Source of the DNA: JALYOK01 sp031419835
GTDB lineage: Bacteria > Pseudomonadota > Gammaproteobacteria > Burkholderiales > JALYOK01
Assembly: GCA_031419835.1 (NCBI GenBank)
Contig: JANOLP010000212.1
Location: 1-11,407 of the forward strand
DNA length: 11,407 bases
Reading direction: 5' to 3'
This document shows, in pieces, positions 1-6,906 of the stretch. The position numbers and the translations under genes were made by a program. Each line of letters starts with the position of its first letter. Within the stretch, counting starts at the first letter, position 1. The notes under the pieces were generated by a model, which was given only the letters and a program-made list of their open reading frames with translations, had not been told where the DNA came from and did not search any database.

Positions 1-327
1 GCTCTCGCCATGCTGACTCCGGCTGCGACCTGTCGGTCGCCAATGCTCGTTTGACCATACCACCCCCGCGTTGTTGAACGTGAGCGCATTGTGCCGAAAC
101 CGTGCGTCAAGAAATATAACGCTGTAGGGTTACCGGTTACACACCTACAGCAATCTTGGCGTCGCACCGATGTTCCCGAGTTAGCGACGACTTTAAAGTG
201 CGATCTACTCAATCTTTTTTTAGTACCGATTGAACCTAATTGGTTTTTCGGGAATTCAATGAATGGGAATCAAGGATTCTCGGCGGAGAAATTTGGAAGT
301 ATTCCAGTCACTAAGGAGGTAATTGAA
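1..327. other. Upstream region with no confident gene
   Basis: No supported gene lies here. The frame of the downstream lipoprotein gene stays open back to a GTG at 91, but that 79-residue extension has no signal-peptide character and no good Shine-Dalgarno sequence, so I treat it as non-coding leader. On the minus strand an ATG at 58-56, preceded by a G-rich stretch, opens a frame of 19 codons that runs off the left edge; it could be the start of a divergent gene but is too short to judge. I saw no convincing -35/-10 pair, although the promoter of the lipoprotein gene is probably in this stretch. Confidence 0.5.
313..320 (+). promoter_or_regulatory. Strong ribosome binding site that fixes the start of the propeller/cytochrome lipoprotein
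   Basis: AAGGAGGT is a near-perfect anti-Shine-Dalgarno match, 7 nt before the ATG at 328. It decides the start against the in-frame GTG at 91, and the resulting N-terminus is a plausible lipoprotein signal, which supports the choice independently. Confidence 0.9.
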
Positions 328-2760
328 ATGAAAGCAGCAAAACAAGTCGGATGGTCAAGCATGGCCGCGATCGCTTTTATAATCGGCGGTTGCGGTGGCG
401 GCGGCGGTGGGGACGGCGATAACAACGGCGGTGGCGGCAACCAATCGCCGCTGACCGAAAGTTATTCCAGCCCCATCGCGTTAACGTTCGATGGCGCTTA
501 TGTGTGGGTCGCGAATCCAGACAACGATTCGGTGTCGGTGATGAATGTTGCCGGCGACAAGAATCAAAAGGTCGCGGAAGTGCCGGTTGGCGATGAGCCG
601 CGGTGTGTCGCGATTACGCCGGACAATAAGAAGGTGTATGTCACCAATGCGATTAGCGGCAATGTTTATGTGATCGATGCCCAGACCTACAAGCCGCTGA
701 AAATCATCGGCGTCGGCACGGAGCCGTTCGGCTGCGCGCTCACATTCGATGGGGCAAAACTCTACGTCGCTAATTTAATGTCGGACAATGTCAGCGTCAT
801 CGACACCAAAACCGACACCGTCGCCAAAACCATTTCCGGCGTCGGCGATCAGCCGCGCGGTATCGCGATCGCCGTTGTCGGTGGACAAACGAAAGTCTAC
901 GTCACACAGCTTTTGGCGCAATCGCGCAGTGATCTTCGACCCATCGAGCAGAAAGAAGGTTTTGATGACGGTAGAGAAGGCCGCGTCACGGTGATTTCGG
1001 CCGCGACGGATGCGGTGATCAATACCATCGTTCTCGCGCCGAAAGCAACGGGCTTTAAGTCCGATGGTTCAACGTTAGCCAAGGTGGTGTTTGACGCCGC
1101 CAATGCAGCGACAAAAATCGATACGCTCGCTTTTCCAAATCAATTGGAGAGCATCGTTATTCGCGGCAATCGCGCCTATGTGCCGAATACGGCGTCGTCG
1201 CCGAATGGCCCGGTCAAATTCAACGTCAACGTGCAAGGCTTTTTATCGGTGATTGATATCACCACCGACCAAGAAGTCGTGGACGAAACGTTTAACATGA
1301 ATAAGGGCGTGCAATTCGAAGCAGCCGGCAAAAAGCTCTTCATCACTAACCCGGCGGCGATGGCTTTTAAGCATGGCGCGGATTTCGAAGGCTTTGCGCT
1401 GTCCCGCGCGACCGATCGTTTGGTTCGCGTGGTGTTGGATGCGAACGGCAAACCAACCATCAACGCGCCTATAGCCGCCAATGATCCCGGCAATATCGTG
1501 CGGGTCGAAGTCGGCGTCGATACTGCTATTCAGCATAACTCCGGGCCGGAAGGTGTGGTCATTAACAGCCGCGATACGCGCGCTTACGTGATGAATTTAA
1601 TTTCGCGCGACGTCTCGGTGGTGGATATTTCTGGAGCCGATCCGAGCCAATACAGAGAAATTGCGCGTATCCCATCGACGAACTTACCGACGGACCCGTT
1701 CGAAGCGCAGGTGCATCGTGGCAAAGAATTGTTCAACACTAGTATTGGCCCGGTCGGCACAAACGAGAACGCCCTGGCGCCCGCCGGTCGTATGTCGGAC
1801 TTCGGCTGGGGTAGTTGTTATGGCTGTCATCCGCGTGGCCTGACCGATACGGTAACGTGGATGTTCGGCGACGGTCCGCGTCAGGCAATCTCGATGGAAA
1901 GCACGGCGGCACATCCGCAAACGCCGTTGGTAAATGGCAACGTCAACGCGAATTTCGCGCCGTTGCTGCCGGCGTTCCACCAGCGTGCGCTGAACTGGTC
2001 GGCGGTTCGCGACGAGATCCAAGATTTCGAACTCAACATTCGCAATGTCTCAGGCGGCCAAGGTTTGATCGCGTTACCCGATGCCGGCGGCAATCGCGGC
2101 GAGGTGGATAAATGCGTGTTCAATTTGGTGTTGCCGAATCCGAATCCCAATAATTGCGCTGCGGAAACTGCGATTACCACGGGACGCGACGCGGATCTCG
2201 ATGCGATCGCTGCTTACATTTCCTTCGGCATCCGCGCACCGGTTTCGCCGCTACGAGGTTCAACGGATCCAGACGTGACCGCAGGGCGTGCATTGTTCGC
2301 TGCTGCAAATTGTCAGGGCTGCCACGGTGGTGCGAATTGGACGGCAAGCACGATCGATTTCGTTCCGCCACCCGGCGCGGCCGATATTACGGCGGGGCAG
2401 TTGAATCGATTCTTGTGCAAAGCGGGAACGTTCGATGCAGCATTGTCAAACGAACTAAAAGGCGGTGGCGTTGCGGGGCAAGCGAATACCGACGGTGCGA
2501 ATGGCGTATTGGGCATCAATATCCCGTCGCTCATTTCGGTACATGCGAGCCCACCATACTTCCACAGCGGCGCGGCGCCGACACTCGATGCAGTGTTGGA
2601 TAATGTCGCCCATCGCAGTTTGGGTACGGCGAGCGTGGACACGTTAACGGCGGCAGCCGATCGAACCAAAGTCGCAAAGTTTGTCGCATCGATCGATCTG
2701 ACGACAACAACGTTCCCGGAAAAAACCATGAACGAAGCGACGCCGCTTTGCCTGCCATAG
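328..2760 (+). CDS. YVTN beta-propeller / di-haem cytochrome c lipoprotein
   Basis: Predicted exported, probably lipid-anchored protein of 810 residues. A short N-terminus with two Lys and a hydrophobic stretch leads to an IGGC lipobox-like site at Cys22, followed by a Gly/Asp/Asn linker (23-38). Residues about 45-450 carry YVTN/NHL-type propeller repeats, e.g. YVTNA at 104-108, KLYVAN at 144-149, YVMNL at 420-424, with VSVIDT-type strands between. The C-terminal part (about 455-795) has two haem c sites, CYGCH (497-501) and CQGCH (662-666), about 165 residues apart, and a PYFHSGAAPTL motif (743-753), as in MauG/bacterial di-haem cytochrome c peroxidase-like proteins. Role is inferred only: periplasmic or surface redox enzyme or electron carrier. 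Cys596 and Cys610 could form a disulfide. It is transcribed away from the methylamine operon, so a functional link is unproven. Fold assignment is solid, substrate unknown. Confidence 0.88.
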   Translation: MKAAKQVGWSSMAAIAFIIGGCGGGGGGDGDNNGGGGNQSPLTESYSSPIALTFDGAYVWVANPDNDSVSVMNVAGDKNQKVAEVPVGDEPRCVAITPDNKKVYVTNAISGNVYVIDAQTYKPLKIIGVGTEPFGCALTFDGAKLYVANLMSDNVSVIDTKTDTVAKTISGVGDQPRGIAIAVVGGQTKVYVTQLLAQSRSDLRPIEQKEGFDDGREGRVTVISAATDAVINTIVLAPKATGFKSDGSTLAKVVFDAANAATKIDTLAFPNQLESIVIRGNRAYVPNTASSPNGPVKFNVNVQGFLSVIDITTDQEVVDETFNMNKGVQFEAAGKKLFITNPAAMAFKHGADFEGFALSRATDRLVRVVLDANGKPTINAPIAANDPGNIVRVEVGVDTAIQHNSGPEGVVINSRDTRAYVMNLISRDVSVVDISGADPSQYREIARIPSTNLPTDPFEAQVHRGKELFNTSIGPVGTNENALAPAGRMSDFGWGSCYGCHPRGLTDTVTWMFGDGPRQAISMESTAAHPQTPLVNGNVNANFAPLLPAFHQRALNWSAVRDEIQDFELNIRNVSGGQGLIALPDAGGNRGEVDKCVFNLVLPNPNPNNCAAETAITTGRDADLDAIAAYISFGIRAPVSPLRGSTDPDVTAGRALFAAANCQGCHGGANWTASTIDFVPPPGAADITAGQLNRFLCKAGTFDAALSNELKGGGVAGQANTDGANGVLGINIPSLISVHASPPYFHSGAAPTLDAVLDNVAHRSLGTASVDTLTAAADRTKVAKFVASIDLTTTTFPEKTMNEATPLCLP

Positions 2761-2769
2761 CAGAAAATG

Positions 2770-2794
2770 ACGCGGCGCACGTTGTGTGCCGCGT
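2770..2794 (+). terminator. Hairpin after the lipoprotein gene, possible terminator
   Basis: ACGCGGCGCAC, loop GTT, then GTGTGCCGCGT gives an 11-bp stem with one G-U pair, starting 9 nt after the TAG stop at 2758-2760. It is GC-rich enough to stop transcription or protect the 3' end, but no T-run follows, so it is not a textbook intrinsic terminator. From here to 2974 I see no gene and no other clear signal. Confidence 0.45.
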
Positions 2795-2974
2795 TGTGAG
2801 ATTAGCATTGCCACAAGCCGCATGGATCGTGGTTCGTGGCACACCATGCCCCGAGATGCGCATCACCATTGCCTCTCGCGGCAGCCCTTGTAATGCTTCT
2901 AAAAATCATCGCGATGCTGCAAGCGAATTCCTACGTGTTCTAGACGTTGCTCAACGCTTCCATTAATATTTCGC

Positions 2975-3715
2975 ATGGCTTCGCCATCTGCGCTTGTAAT
3001 TCGCCGCTTTCGCTTTCACGTTTGGATCAGCGCGCTATCGATCCTGATCCTGCTTGTCGTCGCGTTTTTTCCGCCGACATTTCAGTTCGGCGCCGGCGTA
3101 TATCTGCCGGTTCACACGACGATGGAAGTGTTTTCCATTCTCGTTGCAGCATTAGTGTTCACCATCAGTTGGAATTCGAACGACGAAACCCGCGCCGGCA
3201 CGACGTCGCTGCTAGGCTGCGCGTTTCTCGCCGTCGCGTTGATCAATTTTGGCCACGTCTTGTCGTTCGCCGGGATGCCCGATGTGGTCACGCCGGCTTC
3301 GCCGGAAAAAGCGATTAATTTTTCGTTGGTGACGCGTTTCATCGCGGCATTGGCATTGCTCGTCGTCGTCGTGTTTTGGATCGGACTGTATCGTAGCGAA
3401 TGAATGCCGGCGTTCCGGCCCGGCCATGGCTTGACGACATTCAAGATCGCCGCGGAATACGGAATGGTCGCGTTACACATCGGCGGTTGTATTGGGTTTT
3501 ATCGACGTTTTCGCCGCGACAACGACAGCGCCGCAAGTTATTTGTTTGCCGCGTCGGCCATCATGGTCGCAAGCCAAGTGTTTAATACTTTTTACGCACA
3601 TCCGTACGATATTTACAATTTGCTCAGCCATGTCTATCGTGTCGTTATTTTTTGTAAATGCGGCGACCTGAAAAATCCGCTATGCCGGTTCTATTCCGAT
3701 CGTCGACATTATTGA
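2975..3715 (+). pseudogene. Broken MASE3 membrane-sensor gene, output domain missing
   Basis: The first piece (2975-3403, 142 residues) has hydrophobic segments at about 15-35, 47-65, 77-100 and 115-138, and motifs like those of the MASE3 integral-membrane sensor domain (LPVHTTMEVFSI, INFGHVLSFAGMP). It stops at TGA 3401-3403. The same frame resumes directly at ATG 3404 with more MASE3-like sequence (GHGLTTFKIAAEYGM, then YDIYNLLSHVYRVV). The break is therefore an in-frame nonsense codon, at a place where family members usually have Trp before the Pro-Gly segment, so TGG to TGA is the simplest explanation. After about 3647, next to six T's at 3648-3653, the frame loses recognisable MASE3 character and ends at 3715. 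MASE3 domains normally feed a PAS, GGDEF or histidine kinase module; none follows, since mgsC ends convergently at 3724. No Shine-Dalgarno is evident before 2975. Functional reinitiation at TGA-ATG is possible but unlikely to give a working sensor. Confidence 0.7.
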
Positions 3716-3723
3716 AGAAATTT

Positions 3724-5067
3724 CTACATTCCCCGACCGGGTATCCACTGTGTACCCGCAAGGGGTACGCCGGCCATCGCCGCCGCTTCGATGGTCAGCG
3801 CAACCAAATCTTCGCGTTCGAGATGATGTACATCGCCTTTACCGCAGGCACGGGCGATGGTGGTGAGTTCCATATTCATGGTCTTGAAATAATTTTTCAA
3901 ACGCTTCGCGCCAATGGAAGGCTCAAGGCGCAATTCCAATTCCGGATCTTGCGTGGTGATGCCGACCGGGCACTTGCCGGTGTGGCAGTGATGGCAAAAG
4001 CCGGGCGCGGTGCCGATTTTTTCGTAGTCTGCGCTGGCGTCGATGTGTTCTCCATTATGCATATAGGTATCGCTGTTGCAGCCGAGCGCCATCAACACGC
4101 CTTGCCCGACCGATACGGCGTCGGCGCCGAGTGCGATGGCTTTTGCGACGTCCGCGCCGGTACGGATGCCGCCGGAAACGATCAGTTGTACTTTTCCCTT
4201 CATGTTCATGTCTTCGAGCGCGTCGACCGCTTGACGTACGGCCGCCAGCGTGGGAATGCCGACGTTTTCGATGAACACCGTTTGAGTCGCTGCCGTGCCG
4301 CCTTGCATGCCATCGACGACGATGACGTCGGCGCCGGCGTGAACACATAGCTTCACATCGTGAAACACGCGCGTCGCGCCGATCTTGACGTAAATCGGAA
4401 TTTGCCAATCCGTGAGTTCGCGCAGCTCGTTGAGCTTGAAGGAGAGCTCGTCCGGGCCGGTCCAAACGGGAATCCGACACGCCGAACGTTTATCGATGCC
4501 TGCCGGTAGCGTGCGCATTTTCGCGACGCGCGGATTGACTTTTTGCCCCAGCAACATGCCGCCGCCGCCGGGCTTGGCGCCCTGTCCGATCACGACTTCG
4601 ATGGCGTCAGCTTGGCGCACGTGGTCCGGATTAAAGCCGTAGCGCGACGGCAGACATTGATACACCAAGGTCTTCGACGAGCGGCGCTCTTCTTCCGTCA
4701 TACCGCCGTCTCCTGTCGTCGTTGATGTGCCGAGTTCCCGCGCCGCGGTACCGAGCGCTTCTTTCACGCGCGCCGAGAGCGAGCCGAAGCTCATGCCGGC
4801 GACCGTGATCGGTATATCGAGCTCGACGGGTTTTTTCGCGAAGCGCGTGCCGAGTATCGTTTTCGTCGAGCACTTCTCTCGATAGCCTTCGAGCGGATAG
4901 CGCGAAATCGATGCGGCGAGAAAAACCAAATCGTCGAACGTCGGCAGCGCACGTTTCGCGCCGAGGCCGCGAATTTCGTATAGGCCGGTTGCCGCCGCGT
5001 GTTGAATGTAATCGAGAATGCGGCGATCGTAAGAAAAACTTTGTTCGGTCAGCAAGCGTTTAGTCAT
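3724..5067 (-). CDS. mgsC: N-methylglutamate synthase subunit C (FMN-binding, glutamate synthase-like)
   Basis: Catalytic subunit of the three-part N-methylglutamate synthase, 447 residues; it corresponds to the FMN-binding TIM-barrel part of glutamate synthase (GlxD/GltB-like). Visible marks are AGMSFGSLS (90-98), GDGGM (119-123), GQGAKPGGGG (161-170), the barrel strand VDGMQGG (251-257), VSGGIRTGADVAKA (297-310), and a Cys cluster C358-X2-C361-X4-C366 followed by PVGITTQDP, which should hold an iron-sulfur centre. It works with MgsA (ammonia donor domain) and MgsB. The start at 5067 lies 1 nt beyond the mgsB stop, with AGGAA about 8 nt upstream; a longer in-frame extension to 5199 overlaps mgsB and looks like shadow sequence. 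It is the last gene of the operon; no terminator with a T-run is evident after it. Family assignment is very secure; the Mgs rather than generic GlxD role rests on gmaS and mgd next door. Confidence 0.92.
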   Translation of the reverse strand: MTKRLLTEQSFSYDRRILDYIQHAAATGLYEIRGLGAKRALPTFDDLVFLAASISRYPLEGYREKCSTKTILGTRFAKKPVELDIPITVAGMSFGSLSARVKEALGTAARELGTSTTTGDGGMTEEERRSSKTLVYQCLPSRYGFNPDHVRQADAIEVVIGQGAKPGGGGMLLGQKVNPRVAKMRTLPAGIDKRSACRIPVWTGPDELSFKLNELRELTDWQIPIYVKIGATRVFHDVKLCVHAGADVIVVDGMQGGTAATQTVFIENVGIPTLAAVRQAVDALEDMNMKGKVQLIVSGGIRTGADVAKAIALGADAVSVGQGVLMALGCNSDTYMHNGEHIDASADYEKIGTAPGFCHHCHTGKCPVGITTQDPELELRLEPSIGAKRLKNYFKTMNMELTTIARACGKGDVHHLEREDLVALTIEAAAMAGVPLAGTQWIPGRGM

Positions 5068-5068
5068 T

Positions 5069-5758
5069 TCAATATTCCTGATTAGCGTCGGCGTTCCAGT
5101 TGTAAAGGCTCTTCGCGGAGGCGACGCGTTTGAATTCTTTCGAGTTGAATTTGAAACCCGCTTGATCGAGCAGCGCCGAGACTTTTTTGTGGTCGGCATC
5201 GCTCATCTCTTCGACGCGTGCATCGGCGCCTAGGCTTTTGATCTTGCCGCGTACATAAATCACTGCCTCGTACAATGAATCGCCGAGCGCGTGTCCCGCA
5301 TCGCCGCACACCACCATCGTTCCGGCTTGCGCCATGAAGCAAGAAAAATTGCCGACGTCGCCGCCGACGACAATGTCCAAACCTTTGAGTGAAATGCCAC
5401 AACGCAAACTCGCATCGCCTTCGATAATCAATGTGCCGCCATGGCCAGTCGCGCCGGCGGATTCCGACGCGAAGCCTTTGACGCGCACGGTTCCGGACAT
5501 CATGTTTTCTGCGACGCCCCAGCCGACGTTGCCATGCACCGTGACATTCGCCTGCTTATTCATACCGGCTGTGTAATAGCCGCCGTGACCGTGTATATCG
5601 ATATTCACCGGCGCATCGACACCGACGGCGATATTGTGAGCACCTTCGGGATTGAGCACGTTCACCTGCTTCACGCCGTTCTTGGCGAGGTCGTGGTGCA
5701 GATACTGATTCAGTTCGCGCAATTTTTGTTGTGCGAGATCGAAAGTCACTTTTTCCAT
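5069..5758 (-). CDS. mgsB: N-methylglutamate synthase subunit B (GXGXG domain)
   Basis: 229-residue subunit equivalent to the C-terminal GXGXG beta-helix domain of glutamate synthase, here a separate chain (GlxC-like). Residues about 40-175 show stacked short strands with the repeating Gly pattern, e.g. IHGHGGYYTAG (55-65), VHGNVGWG (74-81), ATGHGGTLIIEGDA (103-116), VGGDVGNFS (131-139), CGDAGHALGD (151-160). It has no catalytic residues of its own and should have a structural role between the MgsA and MgsC active sites. The ATG at 5758 is chosen because GGAAAG precedes it and it lies 4 nt after the mgsA stop; the open frame extends to 5908, but that part is the shadow of mgsA. The stop TGA is followed by one base and then the mgsC ATG, so translation is probably coupled. 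Confidence 0.9.
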   Translation of the reverse strand: MEKVTFDLAQQKLRELNQYLHHDLAKNGVKQVNVLNPEGAHNIAVGVDAPVNIDIHGHGGYYTAGMNKQANVTVHGNVGWGVAENMMSGTVRVKGFASESAGATGHGGTLIIEGDASLRCGISLKGLDIVVGGDVGNFSCFMAQAGTMVVCGDAGHALGDSLYEAVIYVRGKIKSLGADARVEEMSDADHKKVSALLDQAGFKFNSKEFKRVASAKSLYNWNADANQEY

Positions 5759-5762
5759 AGCA

Positions 5763-6659
5763 CTATACTTTCCAGATATACAGTTCTTCCGGCATCGGCT
5801 CGAACAGTTTGGCGTTTTTGATGCCCGGCAATTTTGCCAACGAGCGAAACTCCGACGAGATAGCGACGTATTCGTCGGTCTCGGCGACGATCGCTGGTTT
5901 GCAGGCATAGGGATCGCGCACCAAAGCCATCTCAGTCTTCGTACCCATCAAAAAAGTGAAGAAGCCATCGAGTTCTTCGAAGCCTTTTTTTAGCGCGGTG
6001 GCCAGATCGTCGCCTTCGCGCATGCGCCATTCGAGATAACGGCACGCCGCTTCGGTGTCGTTATCGGTTTCGAAATGAACACCGAGCGGTTCGAGCTTGC
6101 GGCGAATTTGATAAGGATTAGAAAGTGAGCCGTTGTGCACCAAGCAAAAATCCGCACCGGCGGTGAAGGGATGAGCGCGATCCGGTGTGACGGCGGATTC
6201 CGTTGCCATGCGCGTGTGGCCGATTAAATGCGTGCCTTGTAAGCTTTTGAAATCGTAACGAGCCGCGACTTCGCCCGGCGTACCGATGTCTTTGTATAAA
6301 TCCATCGAGCGGCCCATGGATAATACGTGTAACTCCGGGTAATGATCCTTGAGCCATGTTTTCACGACGCTGGACTCGAGATGCGAAATCAGAATGCCGT
6401 GATTACCTTTCTCGACTATTTCAACGGCCGAACCCAAGTGATGATTGAAGTCGCGCTCGACGGCGGTCCAGTCATAGTCCATGGTCGGCGCATGTAAGCT
6501 GTATTTGAATTCGTTCGCGCCCGCTTCTTTGGTGTAGACGGCAAGCCCCGCCGAGTCTGGGCCGCGCTCGGTCATGCCGATCAGCATCGGCATCATCCAT
6601 TCGCCGAGATGATTGCGCAGTTCAGGTTTTTTGATCAGCAGTCCTACGATTCCACACAT
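5763..6659 (-). CDS. mgsA: N-methylglutamate synthase subunit A (class II glutamine amidotransferase)
   Basis: 298-residue class II (Ntn-type) glutamine amidotransferase, GlxB-like. After Met removal Cys2 becomes the N-terminal nucleophile (MCGIVGLL). Other family marks are ERGPDSAG (31-38), GHTRMATES (147-155), the glutaminase substrate pocket HNGSLSN (175-181) and the NDTEA stretch (200-204). In this operon it forms the amidotransferase part of N-methylglutamate synthase, acting on the gamma-glutamyl amide donor to feed MgsB/MgsC; that gamma-glutamylmethylamide rather than glutamine is the physiological donor is inferred from pathway knowledge. The start at 6659 is backed by GGAG 8 nt upstream. 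It is separated from gmaS by a 247-bp gap with hairpins, the only loose join in the visible operon. Confidence 0.92.
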   Translation of the reverse strand: MCGIVGLLIKKPELRNHLGEWMMPMLIGMTERGPDSAGLAVYTKEAGANEFKYSLHAPTMDYDWTAVERDFNHHLGSAVEIVEKGNHGILISHLESSVVKTWLKDHYPELHVLSMGRSMDLYKDIGTPGEVAARYDFKSLQGTHLIGHTRMATESAVTPDRAHPFTAGADFCLVHNGSLSNPYQIRRKLEPLGVHFETDNDTEAACRYLEWRMREGDDLATALKKGFEELDGFFTFLMGTKTEMALVRDPYACKPAIVAETDEYVAISSEFRSLAKLPGIKNAKLFEPMPEELYIWKV

Positions 6660-6710
6660 TTCGAATACTCCAAATAATTTATTAATGCCATGGCTGGGAG
6701 GCGCACTGGG

Positions 6711-6745
6711 ATTGCCGTTTCAGGGCATCGTGCTTGCACGGCAAT
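6711..6745. repeat. Hairpin in the gmaS-mgsA gap
   Basis: ATTGCCGT (6711-6718) and ACGGCAAT (6738-6745) are perfect 8-nt complements around a 19-nt loop. No T-run follows on the minus strand. It may form in the operon transcript between gmaS and mgsA as a processing or stability element; function is not shown. Confidence 0.45.
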
Positions 6746-6803
6746 ATCCATGCGGGTCTCAGGCCATCGATGCTGCGCTTGCAAAATGTCAAGGCCCATA
6801 ACC

Positions 6804-6882
6804 ATTGTCATTCCCGCGCAGGCGGGAATCCATTTGGACGTTCAAAGTCAACATGGATTCCCGCCTGCGCGGGAATGACAAT
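6804..6882. repeat. REP-like inverted pair (REPIN/BIME-type) inside the operon
   Basis: Two 30-nt arms (6804-6833 and 6853-6882) are perfect reverse complements around a 19-nt spacer. Each arm contains its own palindrome ATTCCCGC-GCAG-GCGGGAAT. The core is the type found as dispersed repeats in many proteobacteria (compare the Neisseria dRS3 pattern ATTCCC-N8-GGGAAT). The paired inverted layout is like REP doublets or REPINs, which move with RAYT-type transposases encoded elsewhere. It starts 24 bp downstream of the gmaS stop. In RNA it would form one long hairpin or two short ones, which could protect the upstream mgd-gmaS message or reduce read-through into mgsABC. Confidence 0.85.
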
Positions 6883-6906
6883 TGGAGAGGATGTGGGACA
6901 CATCAA

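Noticed and set aside
1..58. Minus-strand ATG at 58 with a G-rich upstream stretch, possible divergent gene
   Set aside because: Only 19 codons are inside the window and the translated sequence shows no recognisable family.
3401..3403. TGA as recoded Trp or selenocysteine
   Set aside because: TGA acts as a normal stop for mgdC and mgsB, Trp is otherwise TGG, family members are expected to have Trp and not Cys/Sec here, and the gene is broken further downstream as well.
3716..3725. Palindrome AGAAATTTCT between the sensor remnant and mgsC
   Set aside because: It is a 10-nt AT-rich palindrome that overlaps the mgsC stop codon and is easily expected by chance.
3754..3770. Hairpin GTACCC/GGGTAC near the end of mgsC, possible terminator
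   Set aside because: It lies inside the coding sequence, has only a 6-bp stem and no T-run.
3658..4350. Long plus-strand open frame opposite mgsC (230 codons), and similar frames opposite mgdC and mgdD
   Set aside because: They lie antisense to strongly conserved genes and show only shadow composition with no recognisable domains.
6764..6792. Consensus -35 box TTGACA on the minus strand (6792-6787) before mgsA, a possible internal promoter
   Set aside because: At 16-18 nt spacing the -10 positions read TCGATG, CGATGG or GATGGC, all poor matches to TATAAT, so I cannot support a promoter.
6804..6882. CRISPR-like or transposon-end interpretation of the inverted arms
   Set aside because: There are only two copies, in inverted rather than direct orientation, with a 19-nt spacer and no transposase or target duplication visible; a REP-type doublet fits better.
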